A DNA stretch of 64,000 bases from Oegoconia quadripuncta. Lineage: Eukaryota; Arthropoda; Insecta; Lepidoptera; Autostichidae. The DNA lies in NCBI GenBank assembly GCA_949316235.1, contig OX438743.1, positions 16,675,771 through 16,739,770 on the forward strand, read 5' to 3'. Positions 53,779-64,000 of this stretch are shown here, in pieces. Every line of letters starts with the position of its first letter. Within the stretch, counting starts at the first letter, position 1. The position numbers and the translations under genes are program-made. The notes under the pieces were generated by a model. It saw only the letters and a program-made list of their open reading frames with translations, searched no databases and had not been told where the DNA came from.

Positions 53779-54350
53779 TAGTTAGTTGGGTTAAATTGTT
53801 TTTTCAGTGTACATATTTTAATTACCAGCACGCATATGTCAGCGGTCACCCTTCTGGTGATCAGCCGCAGCAGCAGATAATTATAATTTTTACATATTAG
53901 TGACAATAGTTATTATCGTTTCTTCACTGTGTTGAATAAATAAAATTCGCAAAAATTATACAAGATTTTCCTATGATTCCAGAAACCCTGGGTTACTCCG
54001 TAGATTATCATATTAATTTTACTTACCATAACATGCTCATATATCCTCAGGCTTACTTGACTGAAAATTAACTTAGCTACGTGCAATGCTTGCATCTTGG
54101 ACGCCTGGAGGCGCTTACCCGTTATGGAAATCCTCAACAAGAACCTACAAATATTTTGGTATAGTAAAACAATGTTTCCAAAATGAATTGGCAGGGTTCC
54201 AAGTCTTTTATCGGTTCGCTTCTAAACGTTCAGAAACTTAGCAATAAACTGAAGTGTGAGTCTTTGAAGCCATGAAGGTGGAGTAAGAAAATTATTTAAG
54301 TAGTTTCATAGAGGAAAGAATAAGAATACAGCGGCAAGTGTAGGTCGTGT
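53779..54350. other. No recognised feature
   Basis: No supported gene or repeat. The 75-codon minus frame at 53913-54140 has no domain. Confidence 0.45.
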
Positions 54351-54353
54351 ATA

Positions 54354-54639
54354 CAAAAATACACACATCAACAAAGTCTAGGGATATTTTATTTCATACA
54401 TGTTAACATTAAAACTTTTTAATGCTATAAAAAAGTTTGTATACAGAATGAAATGTCTTTTGTTCTTCTTTCAAATAATAAAAAAAATATTAGTAAATCT
54501 CAACGGATTGTTTTATTTTTTTAAGATCATAAAATAACCTTTCATATAATTATACCCTCTCCAAACAAACTATGTATAGTTTTTCCGAAAATCGATAAAA
54601 TACTAAATATTCCTAGACTTTGTTGATGTGTGTATTTTG
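54354..54639. mobile_element. 286-bp MITE
   Basis: The left end CAAAAATACACACATCAACA then AAGTCTAGGG mirrors the right end CCTAGACTTTGTTGATGTGT then GTATTTTG. ATA flanks both sides (54351-54353 and 54640-54642), so the target duplication is TA or ATA. The interior is AT-rich with no transposase. Confidence 0.8.
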
Positions 54640-54709
54640 ATAACTATATTTTATTAGTTATCAAATATCTCGACATTAGTCCAGATTAAGGTCAAGAGCG
54701 ATCCCATTC

Positions 54710-54895
54710 TAATTAAAAAAAAAAAAAATAGAATTGTAATAAGGTCTATTTTATTTTATTTTTATTTTATTTTATAAGTAAACTATATTTTATAAGAATT
54801 GCAATAAGGTCTATCTGTGCTCTATTCTACAATAACAAATGATGTGTCGCTAAATGGATGAAATAAAGTTTTCTTATTCTTATCTTTATACGATT
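54710..54895 (+). mobile_element. LINE 3' ends and simple AT repeats
   Basis: It includes an A run at 54714-54728, TTTTA repeats at 54750-54775, and a terminus GAAATAAAGTTTTCTTATTC then TTATC at about 54858-54887, typical of a LINE 3' end. Insertion boundaries are unclear. Confidence 0.45.
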
Positions 54896-55754
54896 TTTAT
54901 AGTTCGCCAGTTTTAAAAAAGAGATTGAGAACCAAGTCAAGTGCGCGGAAAAACTCGTACCCTGAGGGTTTCGTTACGTCATCTTGACAAACTTTTCAAA
55001 TGATCACCCAAACTGTCCAAAGTAATTTGTAGGAATGCTCTGTAATTTATTAATATTGGCTTATTATTTATGATGTTGCTGCCGATCCTATGTATGTTGG
55101 AAAATTTCCTATGTCCCCAAAATAAGGCAATAGTGTCGCGTTTTCTGCGTACGCTCGCAGCTCTTATAAACAGCATATATATGACGAATAAGCAGACAAA
55201 TCGTAAGTTCTTTCTTACATAAAAATTAAATAATAAAGATAATAACAAAAGACAGCCGAATTGAGAACTTTTACTTCTTGAAGATCAGTTAAAAATAATC
55301 AAACACACCAACGCTTCGTAGCTCTTGCTACGTGATGCGCTACGTCGTAGCGGACGTAGCCTTAAGGCGGTTGTTACACTGTTACTAGATTAGCGCGGAC
55401 GTGCCGTCTTGACCTATTTTAAGGCATGTTGCCACTTGTTAGCTAACGTTAACGACTTGCTCGTTATTTCCAGCTAAGCTCGTGTGGATATGCCACCTGG
55501 GTGACCTAGATAAATTTAAAAACATATTTTGAAGAATTTTCTTAAAGAAAAATCATAGGAAAAGGTGTTTGTAATACCTAAATATGAACAAAAAGTAAGG
55601 TAAGGTATTATAATAGTAATTATGAAATACCTAAAAATAGTGGATCAGATTATCGTGCTAGATATTTACTCAACATTAATTTTGGTGGAGTATTTATTAT
55701 TTCAGATTTAAGCTTAGTTTTTGTTAATATTTAAAAAAATATCTTCAGATATTT
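54896..55754. other. Mostly unassigned
   Basis: At 55317-55370 the text GCTACGTGATGCGCTACGTC then GTAGCGGACGTAGCC contains several mirrored TACG words and may be part of a decayed MITE. The 89-codon minus frame at 54979 has no domain. Confidence 0.4.
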
Positions 55755-55757
55755 CGC

Positions 55758-55835
55758 AATAGAATAGAATGGCTTTTTACAGCACTTGCTGTAAAATCGA
55801 CAACAGCCATGACATTAATTACAATAACCAATGAC
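55758..55835 (-). mobile_element. LINE 3' end with (TTCTA)n tail
   Basis: On the minus strand GGCTGTTGTCGATTTTACAG then CAAGTGCTGTAAAAAGCCAT ends in TCTATTCTATTG. Only the 3' UTR is present. Confidence 0.55.
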
Positions 55836-55904
55836 TCCACTGACACTTACCACGTATTTAAAAACCAAAAACAAGACAACATGTTTTGTAATTTACGGAA
55901 GCCA

Positions 55905-56095
55905 TGTTAAATTTTTTGCCATAAAATATATCCAATGATACTCTGGGCATCAAGACGAATCGAACCTCGCCTTGCTCTTCGAAAACTAAGGCTACAGGAG
56001 GTATCATTAAAATATACATAGGTACGCATTACTCGAAAAACATTACACTCATTCCTGAGGCAGTCGGGTAAAAATGCATGGTGCTCACTGCTGTA
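55905..56095 (+). repeat. Repeat family D copy
   Basis: It has the same phrase order as 24360-24550: CATCAAGACGAATCGAACCT, AGGCTACAGGAGGTATCATT, ACTCGAAAAACATTACACTC and GCAGTCGGGTAAAAATGCAT. Confidence 0.55.
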
Positions 56096-56143
56096 CTATC
56101 ACTATTTGCTTTGTATTAGTAAAACTAACTACTTATCCAACAT

Positions 56144-56381
56144 AACGACCGCTTGGTGTAGTGGATAGTGACCCTGTCAGCGAAACCAACGGTTGCGGGT
56201 TCGAATCCTGCGAAAGGTAAATGTTTGTGTGATGAATACGAACATTTATTCCCGATTCATGGATGTTATATTTATGTATGCTTATCCGTTATCTAGTGTT
56301 CGTAGCACAAGCATTGCTTAGTTTGGGACTAGATGATTGGTGTACGTGTCCGAAATATTTATTTATTTATTGATTTATTAT
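56144..56381 (+). mobile_element. SINE family B, full copy
   Basis: The head has CTTGGTGTAGTGGATAGTGA and box B GGGTTCGAATCC near 56197. The 3' half is the alternative type: GCACAAGCATTGCTTAGTTT then GGGACTAGATGATTGGTGTA, ending in ATTT repeats. It links the two 3' end types of the family. Confidence 0.88.
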
Positions 56382-56460
56382 TATAGTATCCATAGTACAG
56401 GCTTTGCCCAGTTTCGGACTAGTTAATTGGTCTAAAACTACGATATATTTAATTATTTAA
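56382..56460 (+). mobile_element. SINE family B 3' end fragment
   Basis: ATAGTACAGGCTTTGCCCAG then TTTCGGACTAGTTAATTGGT repeats the 3' end of the preceding copy in tandem, more diverged. Confidence 0.6.
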
Positions 56461-57226
56461 ATAAATACGAGCGACTCCATACTATTCATTCGGTCAAATT
56501 ATATACTTATTGTTAAAAATATTAACTACAACATATCCTTAGCAAGTGAGTTTTTCGTAGAAATATAATTTTTTTAAAGATTCAATTTTACACCAGTGGG
56601 CGGTACTAGGAATGTCTAATTGCATAGTAGCAGTCACGCACACATATACTCGTAACAGGTCAAAGTATGAAACATGAAGTAACACTTAAATTATGGCAGA
56701 TATACATTCACAATCACTTAGTATAGTCATATACCATGAAGTAACTAGATGAACATGAAGACTTATTAATTTGGTATCATAGCAGGCTACCGTTATAAGC
56801 CATTATAAGCACCAACAATTGGTGCGGGTCGCGGCAAAGGAAGCCAGAACAATTAAGTGCACAACATACTAGTCGGATTACCTGCTGATGGGTATGTACA
56901 GTCAACTTCAACCTTTGGACCGTCTGCGTGTTGTATGGGTACGCTACCGTACGGCTGGTCGGCTTATACTGGCAATGTTACGCTTGTCGTGCGCTTGACT
57001 GTAACTATCCCGCGCGTTATATTTTATTTTTTTTGTTTTATACCCAATGGGTATGAACTTGAATTCAATACATTATTACTCATTATTATGCTGTTCAAGT
57101 ACACCTGTTGTTAAGTTATGATGAGGGCAAAGTTAAAAGCGCCCTCACCCAGAATTTCCAATTTATATACTGCTATCTCACCTATCCAACATAACCGAAA
57201 CATGTTGCTATTGAATACAATATGTG
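56461..57226. other. Mostly unassigned
   Basis: GTACAGTCAACTTCAACC at 56895 and CGCTTGACTGTAAC near 56993 may be the ends of a small element related to the TIR element at 45676. The 85-codon frame at 56857-57114 has no domain. Confidence 0.4.
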
Positions 57227-57385
57227 ACTTTGTGGCAGACTTAGATAAGATGGTGGTATTAGTCAAGCAAATATTTAAAAATGGCCTACCATAAAGCAAA
57301 CCGAATACCAAACATGTACCGTCAGCTGCAAATCGAACCCTTTTGCAAACCCAATGCTGTCTACGTTAAACATCGGTTGCGGCTC
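57227..57385 (-). mobile_element. SINE family A, old fragment
   Basis: On the minus strand the order is head, box B-like AAGGGTTCGATTTG, CCAAACCG-type text, then CACCATCTTATCTAAGTCTG. It is highly diverged, and TGTACCGTCAGCTGCAAAT-type text is embedded near 57315. Confidence 0.55.
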
Positions 57386-57929
57386 TGTTGTCTATCTCTG
57401 AGTATAGTGAAAGAATTAAAACTCTATGGATAATAAACAGCTCATGGCGCCTGTCGAATACCTCGGCCTATCGTTGTGACACAAAGGGTATGCCAGCATG
57501 TGCCATGTCTTTGAAGTTACTCACTCAGTTAGTGTGACTCACGATTGGGACAGGCTACGGACCCGAAGCTTAATAGTATGTCACGGGCTTACATATTGTA
57601 GAAATACAATCCAACCTCCACACTATTCCCACAGTAACTCCTATAATCTAGGATCGACAAGGGTACTCGGCACATCGTCTAGAGAGGGTCAGTGGTGGCC
57701 TTCGTCAGTAGAGTTACCTTGGCCCACAGAAAAATTAAAAAAGAAATAGGGTGTGTAAGTAAGAAAAGACGTTTTCGTCTTAAGGTTAGAAAACAAGTAT
57801 GCAGTGCTTTTTAATTGAAAACTATAATTATTTTGGAAATTGTGTGATGAGCTGCGATAATACACATATAGTATAGTATATATATATAGTATACATATAG
57901 TATTCTATTTAATTAGTATAAATTCAAAT
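57386..57929. other. Unassigned
   Basis: It includes an AT-dinucleotide-rich patch (57865-57905). The 83-codon plus frame at 57498-57749 has balanced composition, but I recognise nothing in it. Confidence 0.4.
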
Positions 57930-58222
57930 ATGGGTATATATTATATGTATTATTTCTTATATACATTCATTTTTTTTCATATATTTTATGTTTGTATGTA
58001 TTCAATTAACGTATGTATTTATATGAGTGATTTATTTATTTTCTTAAAATTAGTTTACCGTGCACGCTACCTACATGTCATATGTATAATGCTTCCTAAC
58101 CCAAAGGTTGCCTGCAAGAGATCGCTTTTAGTGACAAAGCCGCCAAATTGTACTATCCCCTTTTTCTTATTATTTTAATGCTTCTTATTGTTGCACAATA
58201 AAGAATATTTTGTTTGTTTGTT
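57930..58222 (+). mobile_element. LINE 3' UTR with (TTTG)n tail
   Basis: AAAGGTTGCCTGCAAGAGAT then CGCTTTTAGTGACAAAGCCG and CCAAATTGTACT is a phrase common to a lepidopteran LINE 3' UTR. It ends TTGTTGCACAATAAAGAATA then TTTTGTTTGTTTGTT. The 82-codon frame at 57930-58178 lies within the UTR. Confidence 0.68.
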
Positions 58223-58784
58223 ATAGAGTCGCATAGATAATACAGACGCGCTCATATGATACATAACAGATGATCGAAGATATATACCGATAACGATTAA
58301 TTCAATATAGGTGGAAAAATAGGTAAGAAAATTTAGATGGTTTGAAACTACCCTCTATTGCGAAACTGGTTGTACCCTGCTATGTCTAGCCAGTTTTTCT
58401 TTCTCATAATACAAGCTAAACATAAGTAAAATGCCATAAACAATTTCCCATCGGTTTTATGTCTGGAAATAAAACGAAAAGCATTATATCACCCTTTACG
58501 ATCTTTCAAACTAGTAAATAATGAGCTAGTTTAAAACGAATTATATAAAAGTAAAATGGTTAACAGTACAGCGGTGTGATGAAACTGCACATCGTCAAAT
58601 AAAATGGGACTTATCATCAGTAAAGACAGATTTATTTCAATTTGCCAAAATTTTTATGAGAGTTTTTATTGCGCTATTAACCTTTCCTTGGTATGAGCAA
58701 TTGATCTTACGCGGCACGAAAAAGATCTGGTATATTACGCGATTTAATATGGGTATGCCATAGACCCTCTACAATTTGATGAGA
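58223..58784. other. No recognised feature
   Basis: No supported gene or repeat. Confidence 0.45.
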
Positions 58785-58915
58785 GAATAACTTTCGGCCC
58801 GCGGTTTCGCCCGCCTGGAATCACTGAAGCACAATTTTTCAGAATGGAAATTAGCCTATGTCCTAGTGTATGTCCCTTCCAAATTTCAAAACGATCGGTT
58901 TAGAGCATTTATTAT
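58785..58915 (+). repeat. Common lepidopteran repeat fragment
   Basis: ACTTTCGGCCCGCGGTTTCG then CCCGCCTGGAATCACTGAAG, CTATGTCCTAGTGTATGTCC and AAATTTCAAAACGATCGGTT shows the 'CCGCGGCTTCGC...ATTTCA...ATCGG' order of an abundant moth and butterfly repeat. The class is uncertain. Confidence 0.5.
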
Positions 58916-60209
58916 TAGTGTGTATGAATATCTATTTCAAAAAAGGAACAAAAAGCAGAGAGGCACATAGAATAAGTTCTTTGTGAGAAGGTGCAAAACA
59001 GACGACGGACTTTCTGTAGCCAGACAAAATAATCCAGGTTCGACAATTTTGTCTGCGAGGATGGCATGTACGTCATTCTATGCAATAACACACACCGAGA
59101 ACAAAAAAGTCCGGCCGATAAAAAGTCCATTGTCTGCGCTGCTACTTTTCACAAATACTTTTAAACAACTTCGTTGTTTTTGAAGGACTATTTTTAGGAA
59201 TCCTATATTTCGGTTGCACTATTTATGCACAGATTTTTGGATATAAATTATAAACATAGGTAAGTGTCTGTGTATGAGAAATGAGAATTACAGCAACATG
59301 TGACTCTCACTTAACATATTGAATAACTCTAAAACTACAGCGGCAGTACATTTCCTTTGGGCACTATTTTGAACAATTTAAGCACAATTTTATGACATTA
59401 TCAAAATAGCTGAATTCCGTTCTATGTATCCTAGAATCACGTATGTGTAAAGTACCGATTTCAGAACGCCATATTAAAAAGTAATGATATAAATTACAGC
59501 GTAGTTGGTAAAAATTCCGTGAATTACTTGGCCAAGTTGCGTTGTTATTTTAATGGAGTAATTTGTCATTCAACGTACGATGCCACGACATTACCAGCAA
59601 CCTAATTTCTTGGGCCTAAAACAAAAATACACAGGCAAATTGAATTCCACAAACTGGCCGCGCGAAAAGGTTGTAATCGAGTTTGTTTATTTTCCAGGTT
59701 TTCCACAAGTAATTAGGTGCACAGAGAGAATTTTCGTGGCGTCGTAGTTTCGCTCTAACTTTATGCTGTTCACGGTAGGCTGGGCCAGTTGCGAGCCGTG
59801 CAATGTTTACGCGTTACGAGACCTAGGAATCTGCCAGATACGGCAATGGCCATTCTCTACAATGCAAATCACAGTATTTAATTGTTAAATATTTTTATTG
59901 ATTGATTAGATACAGATTTTGTCATCAATCATCACATGCATTATGAAGTAATTTCCTCTGCCTAAACACGATTAAAAAGAACAGCTGTCACACACTCGGA
60001 CCAATTTTTGTCAGGCTTATAGTGTCTTAACACTTATAGCTACGTATGATTTTTTATTTCACCTGTAAAGTTAATTATCGTGATAAATTTGATGACGCCA
60101 ATTTCTAGATTAGGTAAACGTGAATTATATTTTCCAAAGCATGACAAACTATACAGTGTTTCAATTATAATAATGCTAGGAACATTTTGCTGCCTAGGAG
60201 TCTTAAATA
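58916..60209. other. No recognised feature
   Basis: Opposed short frames at 58915-59183 overlap each other and have no domain. The rest is AT-rich and unassigned. Confidence 0.45.
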
Positions 60210-60345
60210 GACTAGTGGCTAGCCAGGCAAGGACTAAAAATACTCTACCATCAACTGCGTGGTATCTGTAAGCTTTTGTGCCTATGGACTTATAGAATAA
60301 CATAACTGAACCGAGTACTAAATATACTCCAGTCCATTGGAAATT
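60210..60345 (-). mobile_element. SINE family A, old fragment
   Basis: GTGGCTAGCCAGGCAAGGAC, CTCTACCATCAACTG and, after about 60 unrelated bases, CTGAACCGAGTACTAAATAT follow the family A order in reverse. The gap looks like an internal insertion or replacement. The 129-codon minus frame here is not a gene. Confidence 0.45.
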
Positions 60346-60859
60346 ACATATCATCGAAAGGCCAATTATTGATTGTAAGATGAATGAAGCTCGTAGACGT
60401 AAGGTCAGAAAACAGAAGTTAGTACACACTAATAATACTATTAGAATTAATAAAATTGATATATTTTATTATCCATTGTTCATTTTATTGTATGTAATAA
60501 AATTTTTGAGTAAGGAAAAATCACAAACGGGTAAAAAATATGACCAAATGATACGAAAAGGCGCACTGTCTTTATATTTTTTTTTGATTTGAAATGTTTG
60601 AAAAAATAAATCGCTAAAAATATTACCGAGAGGAAAACAAATAAACATGAAGGATGTAGGTATAGCAACTGGAAAATTGGAACCTATCTAAAAATCGTCC
60701 AAGTCTACAATCAGCTTTAACTACTGCCTACCATTCATAAACAAAAATAATTTTTGCTCAATATTTTTAGCCAAAATTCGAAACTCGAAATCGATTTCGA
60801 AAAAGTTATTCCATTCCTGTAGGTACACATCGTGCACCTTTTCCCTTTATCGATCTTTG
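60346..60859. other. No recognised feature
   Basis: AT-rich, with overlapping short frames on both strands. Confidence 0.45.
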
Positions 60860-60912
60860 GGGGAGGCCTTTGTTATGCAGTGGACATCTTTCGGCCGATG
60901 ATGATACAATTT
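60860..60912 (+). mobile_element. RTE-type LINE 3' tail
   Basis: GGGGGAGGCCTTTGTTATGC then AGTGGACATCTTTCGGCCGA and TGATGATA is the end of an RTE ORF and its tail. Confidence 0.58.
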
Positions 60913-61084
60913 TGCAAAAAACGAAGGAGAGTTTTGGTTATTCTCTTCCTAGTGTATTCCTGAGAGCCGTGTGGTTCGCGACAGAGTAGAATATGACCAA
61001 ACATCTCTTCTCGTGCGTCGTAAAAGACGACTAAACGAATCTAAACGTAATAGTTGTAGACCAGCCCCAGCTACAGTTACAGAT

Positions 61085-61246
61085 CCCTAGACAAGTGGCA
61101 AACGTTTCTAAATCGACAAACGCTAACGCTTCGACTCTCGCAACTGATTGGCTATCAACTGATCGCGATTTGTAGACAGCCAATTAACTGCGAGAAATGA
61201 CTCGATAGCGTTTGTCGGTACAGACACGTTTTCCACTTGTCTAGGG
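61085..61246. mobile_element. 162-bp MITE with CCCTAGACAAGTGG ends
   Basis: The left CCCTAGACAAGTGGCAAACG and right CGTTTTCCACTTGTCTAGGG are inverted repeats with one mismatch, extended by ACAAACGCTA / TAGCGTTTGT farther in. The interior holds another mirrored pair around GATTGGCT and AGCCAAT. No coding sequence. A target duplication is not clear. Confidence 0.75.
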
Positions 61247-61462
61247 GGACAGTAATGGAGAGTAGTGTGTAGTAGAAAAAAAATACGATCGCCAACCCGT
61301 CCGCCCAGTGTGGCGATTAGTTCTTGATTCCCAATGAGACCAATTCACAAGGTGAACTGGCAACAGGGGGTGCCAGCGGGTTTTCAAAGGTTAAGACAAA
61401 TTCTCACATGGAAAACGATGCAATTTGCTTATGTGACTGCTTCTGTACCTTTCTGGAACATT
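61247..61462. repeat. LINE-like fragment, unassigned
   Basis: CGATCGCCAACCCGTCCGCC then CAGTGTGGCGATTAG resembles a phrase in lepidopteran RTE 3' regions (compare CAACCCGCATTGGACCAGC at 46344). The remainder is unassigned. Confidence 0.35.
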
Positions 61463-61497
61463 TTTTTTTTTTTTTATTAAAAACTGGTTTCGCGTTG
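61463..61497 (-). mobile_element. LINE family Z stub
   Basis: A T run followed by ATTAAAAACTGGTTTCGCGT is the first 35 bases of the tail of family Z (compare 53585-53620). It is an extreme 5' truncation. Confidence 0.6.
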
Positions 61498-61502
61498 CAT
61501 AT

Positions 61503-61885
61503 ATAGAATAGAATAGAATAGAATACATTTATTCGTCGACCATGACACAAGTCACTTAACCTACATTATACACATACAATATGGGTTGGTATACAGTTAA
61601 AAGTAATATCGGAGACGTGACCCATATCAGGGGCAACGAAATGGTCCAGACTCAGCATGTGCTGTGGGTAGACACCCGCAGCGCTGTTCATTCTGCCAGA
61701 ACCATTGAGATACTCGTATGTGCGCATCTCAGGGCACATAAAATTGTATGATTTCACAAACATGGGAAAAGAACTATGGAAATCCCAATCGTACAATTAT
61801 TCTACCAATTTCGCGGATTACTTAAACAACTAAAAATTATTGTAAATTGTTTTGCGCAATAAGGAGTATTTGTATTGTATTGTAA
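61503..61885. mobile_element. Overlapping LINE 3' ends in opposite orientation
   Basis: At 61503-61523 AATAG repeats precede ACATTTATTCGTCGACC, a minus-strand terminus (complement GAATAAATGT then TTCTA repeats). At 61845-61882 TTTTGCGCAATAAGGAGTAT then TTGTATTGTATTG is a plus-strand terminus like that at 8838. The join between them was not located. The 76-codon minus frame at 61566 is unassigned. Confidence 0.5.
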
Positions 61886-61889
61886 CACT

Positions 61890-62134
61890 TAACTAATATC
61901 AATCAAGATTAATTTGTTAGTAGATGATAAATAATATAAACTAGTTAATCGATAAATTACAAATAAGCTAATAAATACGAGTTAAATAATAGTATACCTA
62001 TGTTTGGACACATGCCACTTCCACACAATACCCACGCCATTATATAAACCCCGGTTACTTCCCTCCGAACCCTCCTAGCATTACCAGTGAAAAAAAAAGA
62101 AGAAGAAGAACGACATAATTCAGGGTAGTCCGCC
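61890..62134 (-). mobile_element. 3' UTR of right-edge LINE
   Basis: This follows the RT stop at 62135-62137 on the minus strand. It is AT-rich after a GAAGAAGAAG-complement run at 62098-62110. The exact 3' end is unclear because other LINE ends abut it. Confidence 0.5.
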
Positions 62135-64000
62135 TCACTCACATCGCTGTTGCAGTAGAATAAGTTCGCGGTATTTCTTTTTAAAACCAGTTCGACTCGT
62201 AATGCATCGCAGAGGTGGCGGGAGATCGTTCCAACATTTAGAAGCGAGATATCGGAAGCTGCCACGAAATGCTGCCGTGCTGTGTCTAGGTATGGTGAAG
62301 ACGTATGAACATGATCTCGCTTCGTAATTGTGTTGTGCATAACGCCATACGAGTTTTTTGTATAGGTATTCTGGGCTTTTAGATTTCAACACGTCAAATA
62401 ACATGGCTGCAAAGTAGATTTTTTGCCGCCCTTCCATTTTAACAATACCAGAAGCGTTGAGATAAGGGGTCACATGAGTTCTGGGTGGTATAGAGAAGCA
62501 GAATCGAGCACACGCATTTTGCACTCTCTGTATCAAACGCTGAGTTTTTTTAAATAGACACGGTCCATATACGGTTATGCAATAGTTGAGTTTGGATAAA
62601 ATAATGGTGTCACACAACTTGACACGTAAATCAAGACTAAGAAAAGGTCTGATACGATACAAAACCTTCAACCTGTAAAAGCAGCATCGAACTAACTCCA
62701 CGACATGACTCTCGAATCGCATATGTTTATCCAAGAGTACACCAAGATTCCGCGCTTCTGATACTTGCTCAATAGGCAGCCCATTTATTCTAACATCAAG
62801 AAGTTGAGAAGTAATTTTTTGTACCTTGCGTTTGGTGCCAATCACTATAAATTTTGATTTGGACGGATTGAGAACCAGAGAGTTACCAACGGACCATGAA
62901 GAAACGCGATCAAGATCTTCGTTTATGTCACTAATGGCAACATCAACTTCATTTTGGGCAATTGGAGTGTAAACTTGGACATCATCGGCGTAAAGATGGA
63001 ACTTGCATGTTTGAAAGCACTTCCTTATATCAGCACTGTAAATTATGAAAAGAAGAGGCCCTAAAATAGAGCCCTGTGGAACGCCCCTCTCGACCGGTAA
63101 TAGCTCAGAAATGAGACTGCCGCCATTAGATTTATTGATAACAACTTGTTGATAACGATCTTTTAGGTAGCTGTGAAAAAATTTTACCGACGCACCGCAA
63201 AAACCGTAATAAGACAATTTAGCCAACAGTAAAGTGTGATTGATGCAATCAAAAGCACGAGGAAAATCCAATAGAGTGAGAAGAGTGCTCATACCGTCGT
63301 CCATAGAAGTGAGAAAATTGTCCACAACATCGAGCAGTGCTGTAGCGGTGCTGCGGCCCTTTCTGAAACCAGATTGTAGTTCAGGGAGTATATTACTGCT
63401 TTCACAGTACTTCACTACTTGGTAGTGTACCACCTTCTCAACAATCTTCGAAAGGTAGGGAAGAATACTGATTGGACGAAGGTCTTTTAGATCCACGGGA
63501 TTTTTCTTTTTAGGTATTGGTCGAACAAGGGCAGTTTTCCAGGCAGTGGGAAACAAAGATTGTGTTATTGACTTGTTGACAATTGCAGTGATGATAAAGA
63601 GTGTACGCGGAAGTGTCAACAAAATCATATCCATGCTTATACGATCAATACCCTGAGCGTTTGACCTAATACCCATAATAACCTTGGCCACGACGTTCTC
63701 ATGCACTCGTTCTAACTTAAAAGTGGCAGGGCCATGTCGGTGGTGTTCGAAGTAACTAAGTAGGGAGGCATCAATAGTATTGTCACCTGGAACATTTAGA
63801 AAATGGCGATTAACAAGATCCGGATCATTATAATGTTCTGGCAAGTCAGAAGTATCATTGAAATCAGGCAGAGCTGATGTTTTTAAATTTTTCCATAAAG
63901 TTGTACAATTATTAAGATTGGCATTAATATTTTCATCGAAATAGGCCTTCCTTTCAGCATATATACTTTGATTAGTGAGATTTTTTAAGTTTTTGTACTG
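62135..64000 (-). CDS. LINE ORF2 reverse transcriptase, open, 5' end off window
   Basis: This is an RT of the CR1/jockey group, open for 622 codons and still open at the right edge. No true start is in the window; a 569-residue reading would begin at an internal TTG, so I extend it to 64000. Counting from the edge, QYKNLKN...AERKAYFDENI and LWKNLKTSALPDF form the linker before the RT. Next are RPISILPYLSKIVEKVV and SGFRKGRSTATALLD. Motif A is LLDFPRAFDCINH (catalytic D near residue 235), then GVPQGSILGPLLF, YADD near residues 327-330, and the C-terminal RVQNACARFCFS region. An endonuclease would lie upstream. There is no stop or frameshift, so it is probably recent and possibly competent. Confidence 0.9.
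   Translation of the reverse strand, partial: QYKNLKNLTNQSIYAERKAYFDENINANLNNCTTLWKNLKTSALPDFNDTSDLPEHYNDPDLVNRHFLNVPGDNTIDASLLSYFEHHRHGPATFKLERVHENVVAKVIMGIRSNAQGIDRISMDMILLTLPRTLFIITAIVNKSITQSLFPTAWKTALVRPIPKKKNPVDLKDLRPISILPYLSKIVEKVVHYQVVKYCESSNILPELQSGFRKGRSTATALLDVVDNFLTSMDDGMSTLLTLLDFPRAFDCINHTLLLAKLSYYGFCGASVKFFHSYLKDRYQQVVINKSNGGSLISELLPVERGVPQGSILGPLLFIIYSADIRKCFQTCKFHLYADDVQVYTPIAQNEVDVAISDINEDLDRVSSWSVGNSLVLNPSKSKFIVIGTKRKVQKITSQLLDVRINGLPIEQVSEARNLGVLLDKHMRFESHVVELVRCCFYRLKVLYRIRPFLSLDLRVKLCDTIILSKLNYCITVYGPCLFKKTQRLIQRVQNACARFCFSIPPRTHVTPYLNASGIVKMEGRQKIYFAAMLFDVLKSKSPEYLYKKLVWRYAQHNYEARSCSYVFTIPRHSTAAFRGSFRYLASKCWNDLPPPLRCITSRTGFKKKYRELILLQQRCE

Noticed and set aside
60040..60429. 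129-codon minus frame as a membrane protein
   Set aside because: It runs across an old SINE A fragment, and its hydrophobic look comes from AT-rich codons.
1..64000. CRISPR array, bacterial operon or phage region
   Set aside because: There are no regularly spaced direct repeats, no prokaryotic gene density and no ribosome-binding pattern. The content is eukaryotic mobile DNA.

Overview
This window looks like nuclear DNA from a moth or butterfly (Lepidoptera). It is AT-rich, I recognise no host gene, and nearly all readable structure is transposable-element debris of lepidopteran type: tRNA-derived SINEs ending in short A tails or ATTT repeats, CR1/jockey-like LINE ends with short tandem-repeat tails, RTE-like tails ending in TGATGATG, mariner and piggyBac elements, and many MITEs. 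The host assignment is an inference from repeat style. Repeat families are named here A, B, C, D and Z for convenience only.

Layout. 1-11 kb: LINE 3' ends, three copies of SINE family A, a 552-bp terminal-inverted-repeat (TIR) element and a short MITE. 11-16 kb: a fold-back MITE with a duplicated core, a coding-like tandem duplication and a decayed LINE reverse transcriptase (RT). 16.4-24.3 kb: a nest. A LINE RT gene is split by a 4.68-kb LTR element with nearly identical 146-bp LTRs, a 4-bp target duplication, a primer site and a polypurine tract, but no readable gag or pol. It abuts a decayed piggyBac transposase that keeps an intron. 26.1-28.2 kb: a complete mariner-like element with an intact 353-aa transposase, 267/268-bp inverted repeats and TA target duplications. 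29-41 kb: SINEs A and B, RTE, CR1-like and Z-type LINE pieces, a mariner pseudogene, and a 355-bp coding-like insert between exact 14-bp direct repeats. 41-50 kb: MITEs, a 695-bp palindrome made of two head-to-head LTR-like arms, a 5S-rRNA-derived SINE inside a TIR element, two Helitron-like repeats and several LINE ends. 50-61 kb is sparse, with SINE B, MITEs and LINE tails. The right edge holds a LINE RT frame open for at least 622 codons that runs off the window.

How the parts relate. The intact mariner frame and the right-edge RT are the two plausible autonomous elements. The MITE at 52.6 kb shares ends with the mariner pseudogene at 36.3 kb. SINE A shares its 3' tail with LINE family Z, which suggests that this LINE mobilised the SINE. 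The LTR element has no enzymes of its own and would need a partner elsewhere. I saw no true tRNA or rRNA gene, CRISPR array, bacterial-type operon or confident host exon. Boundaries were read by eye and small offsets are likely.
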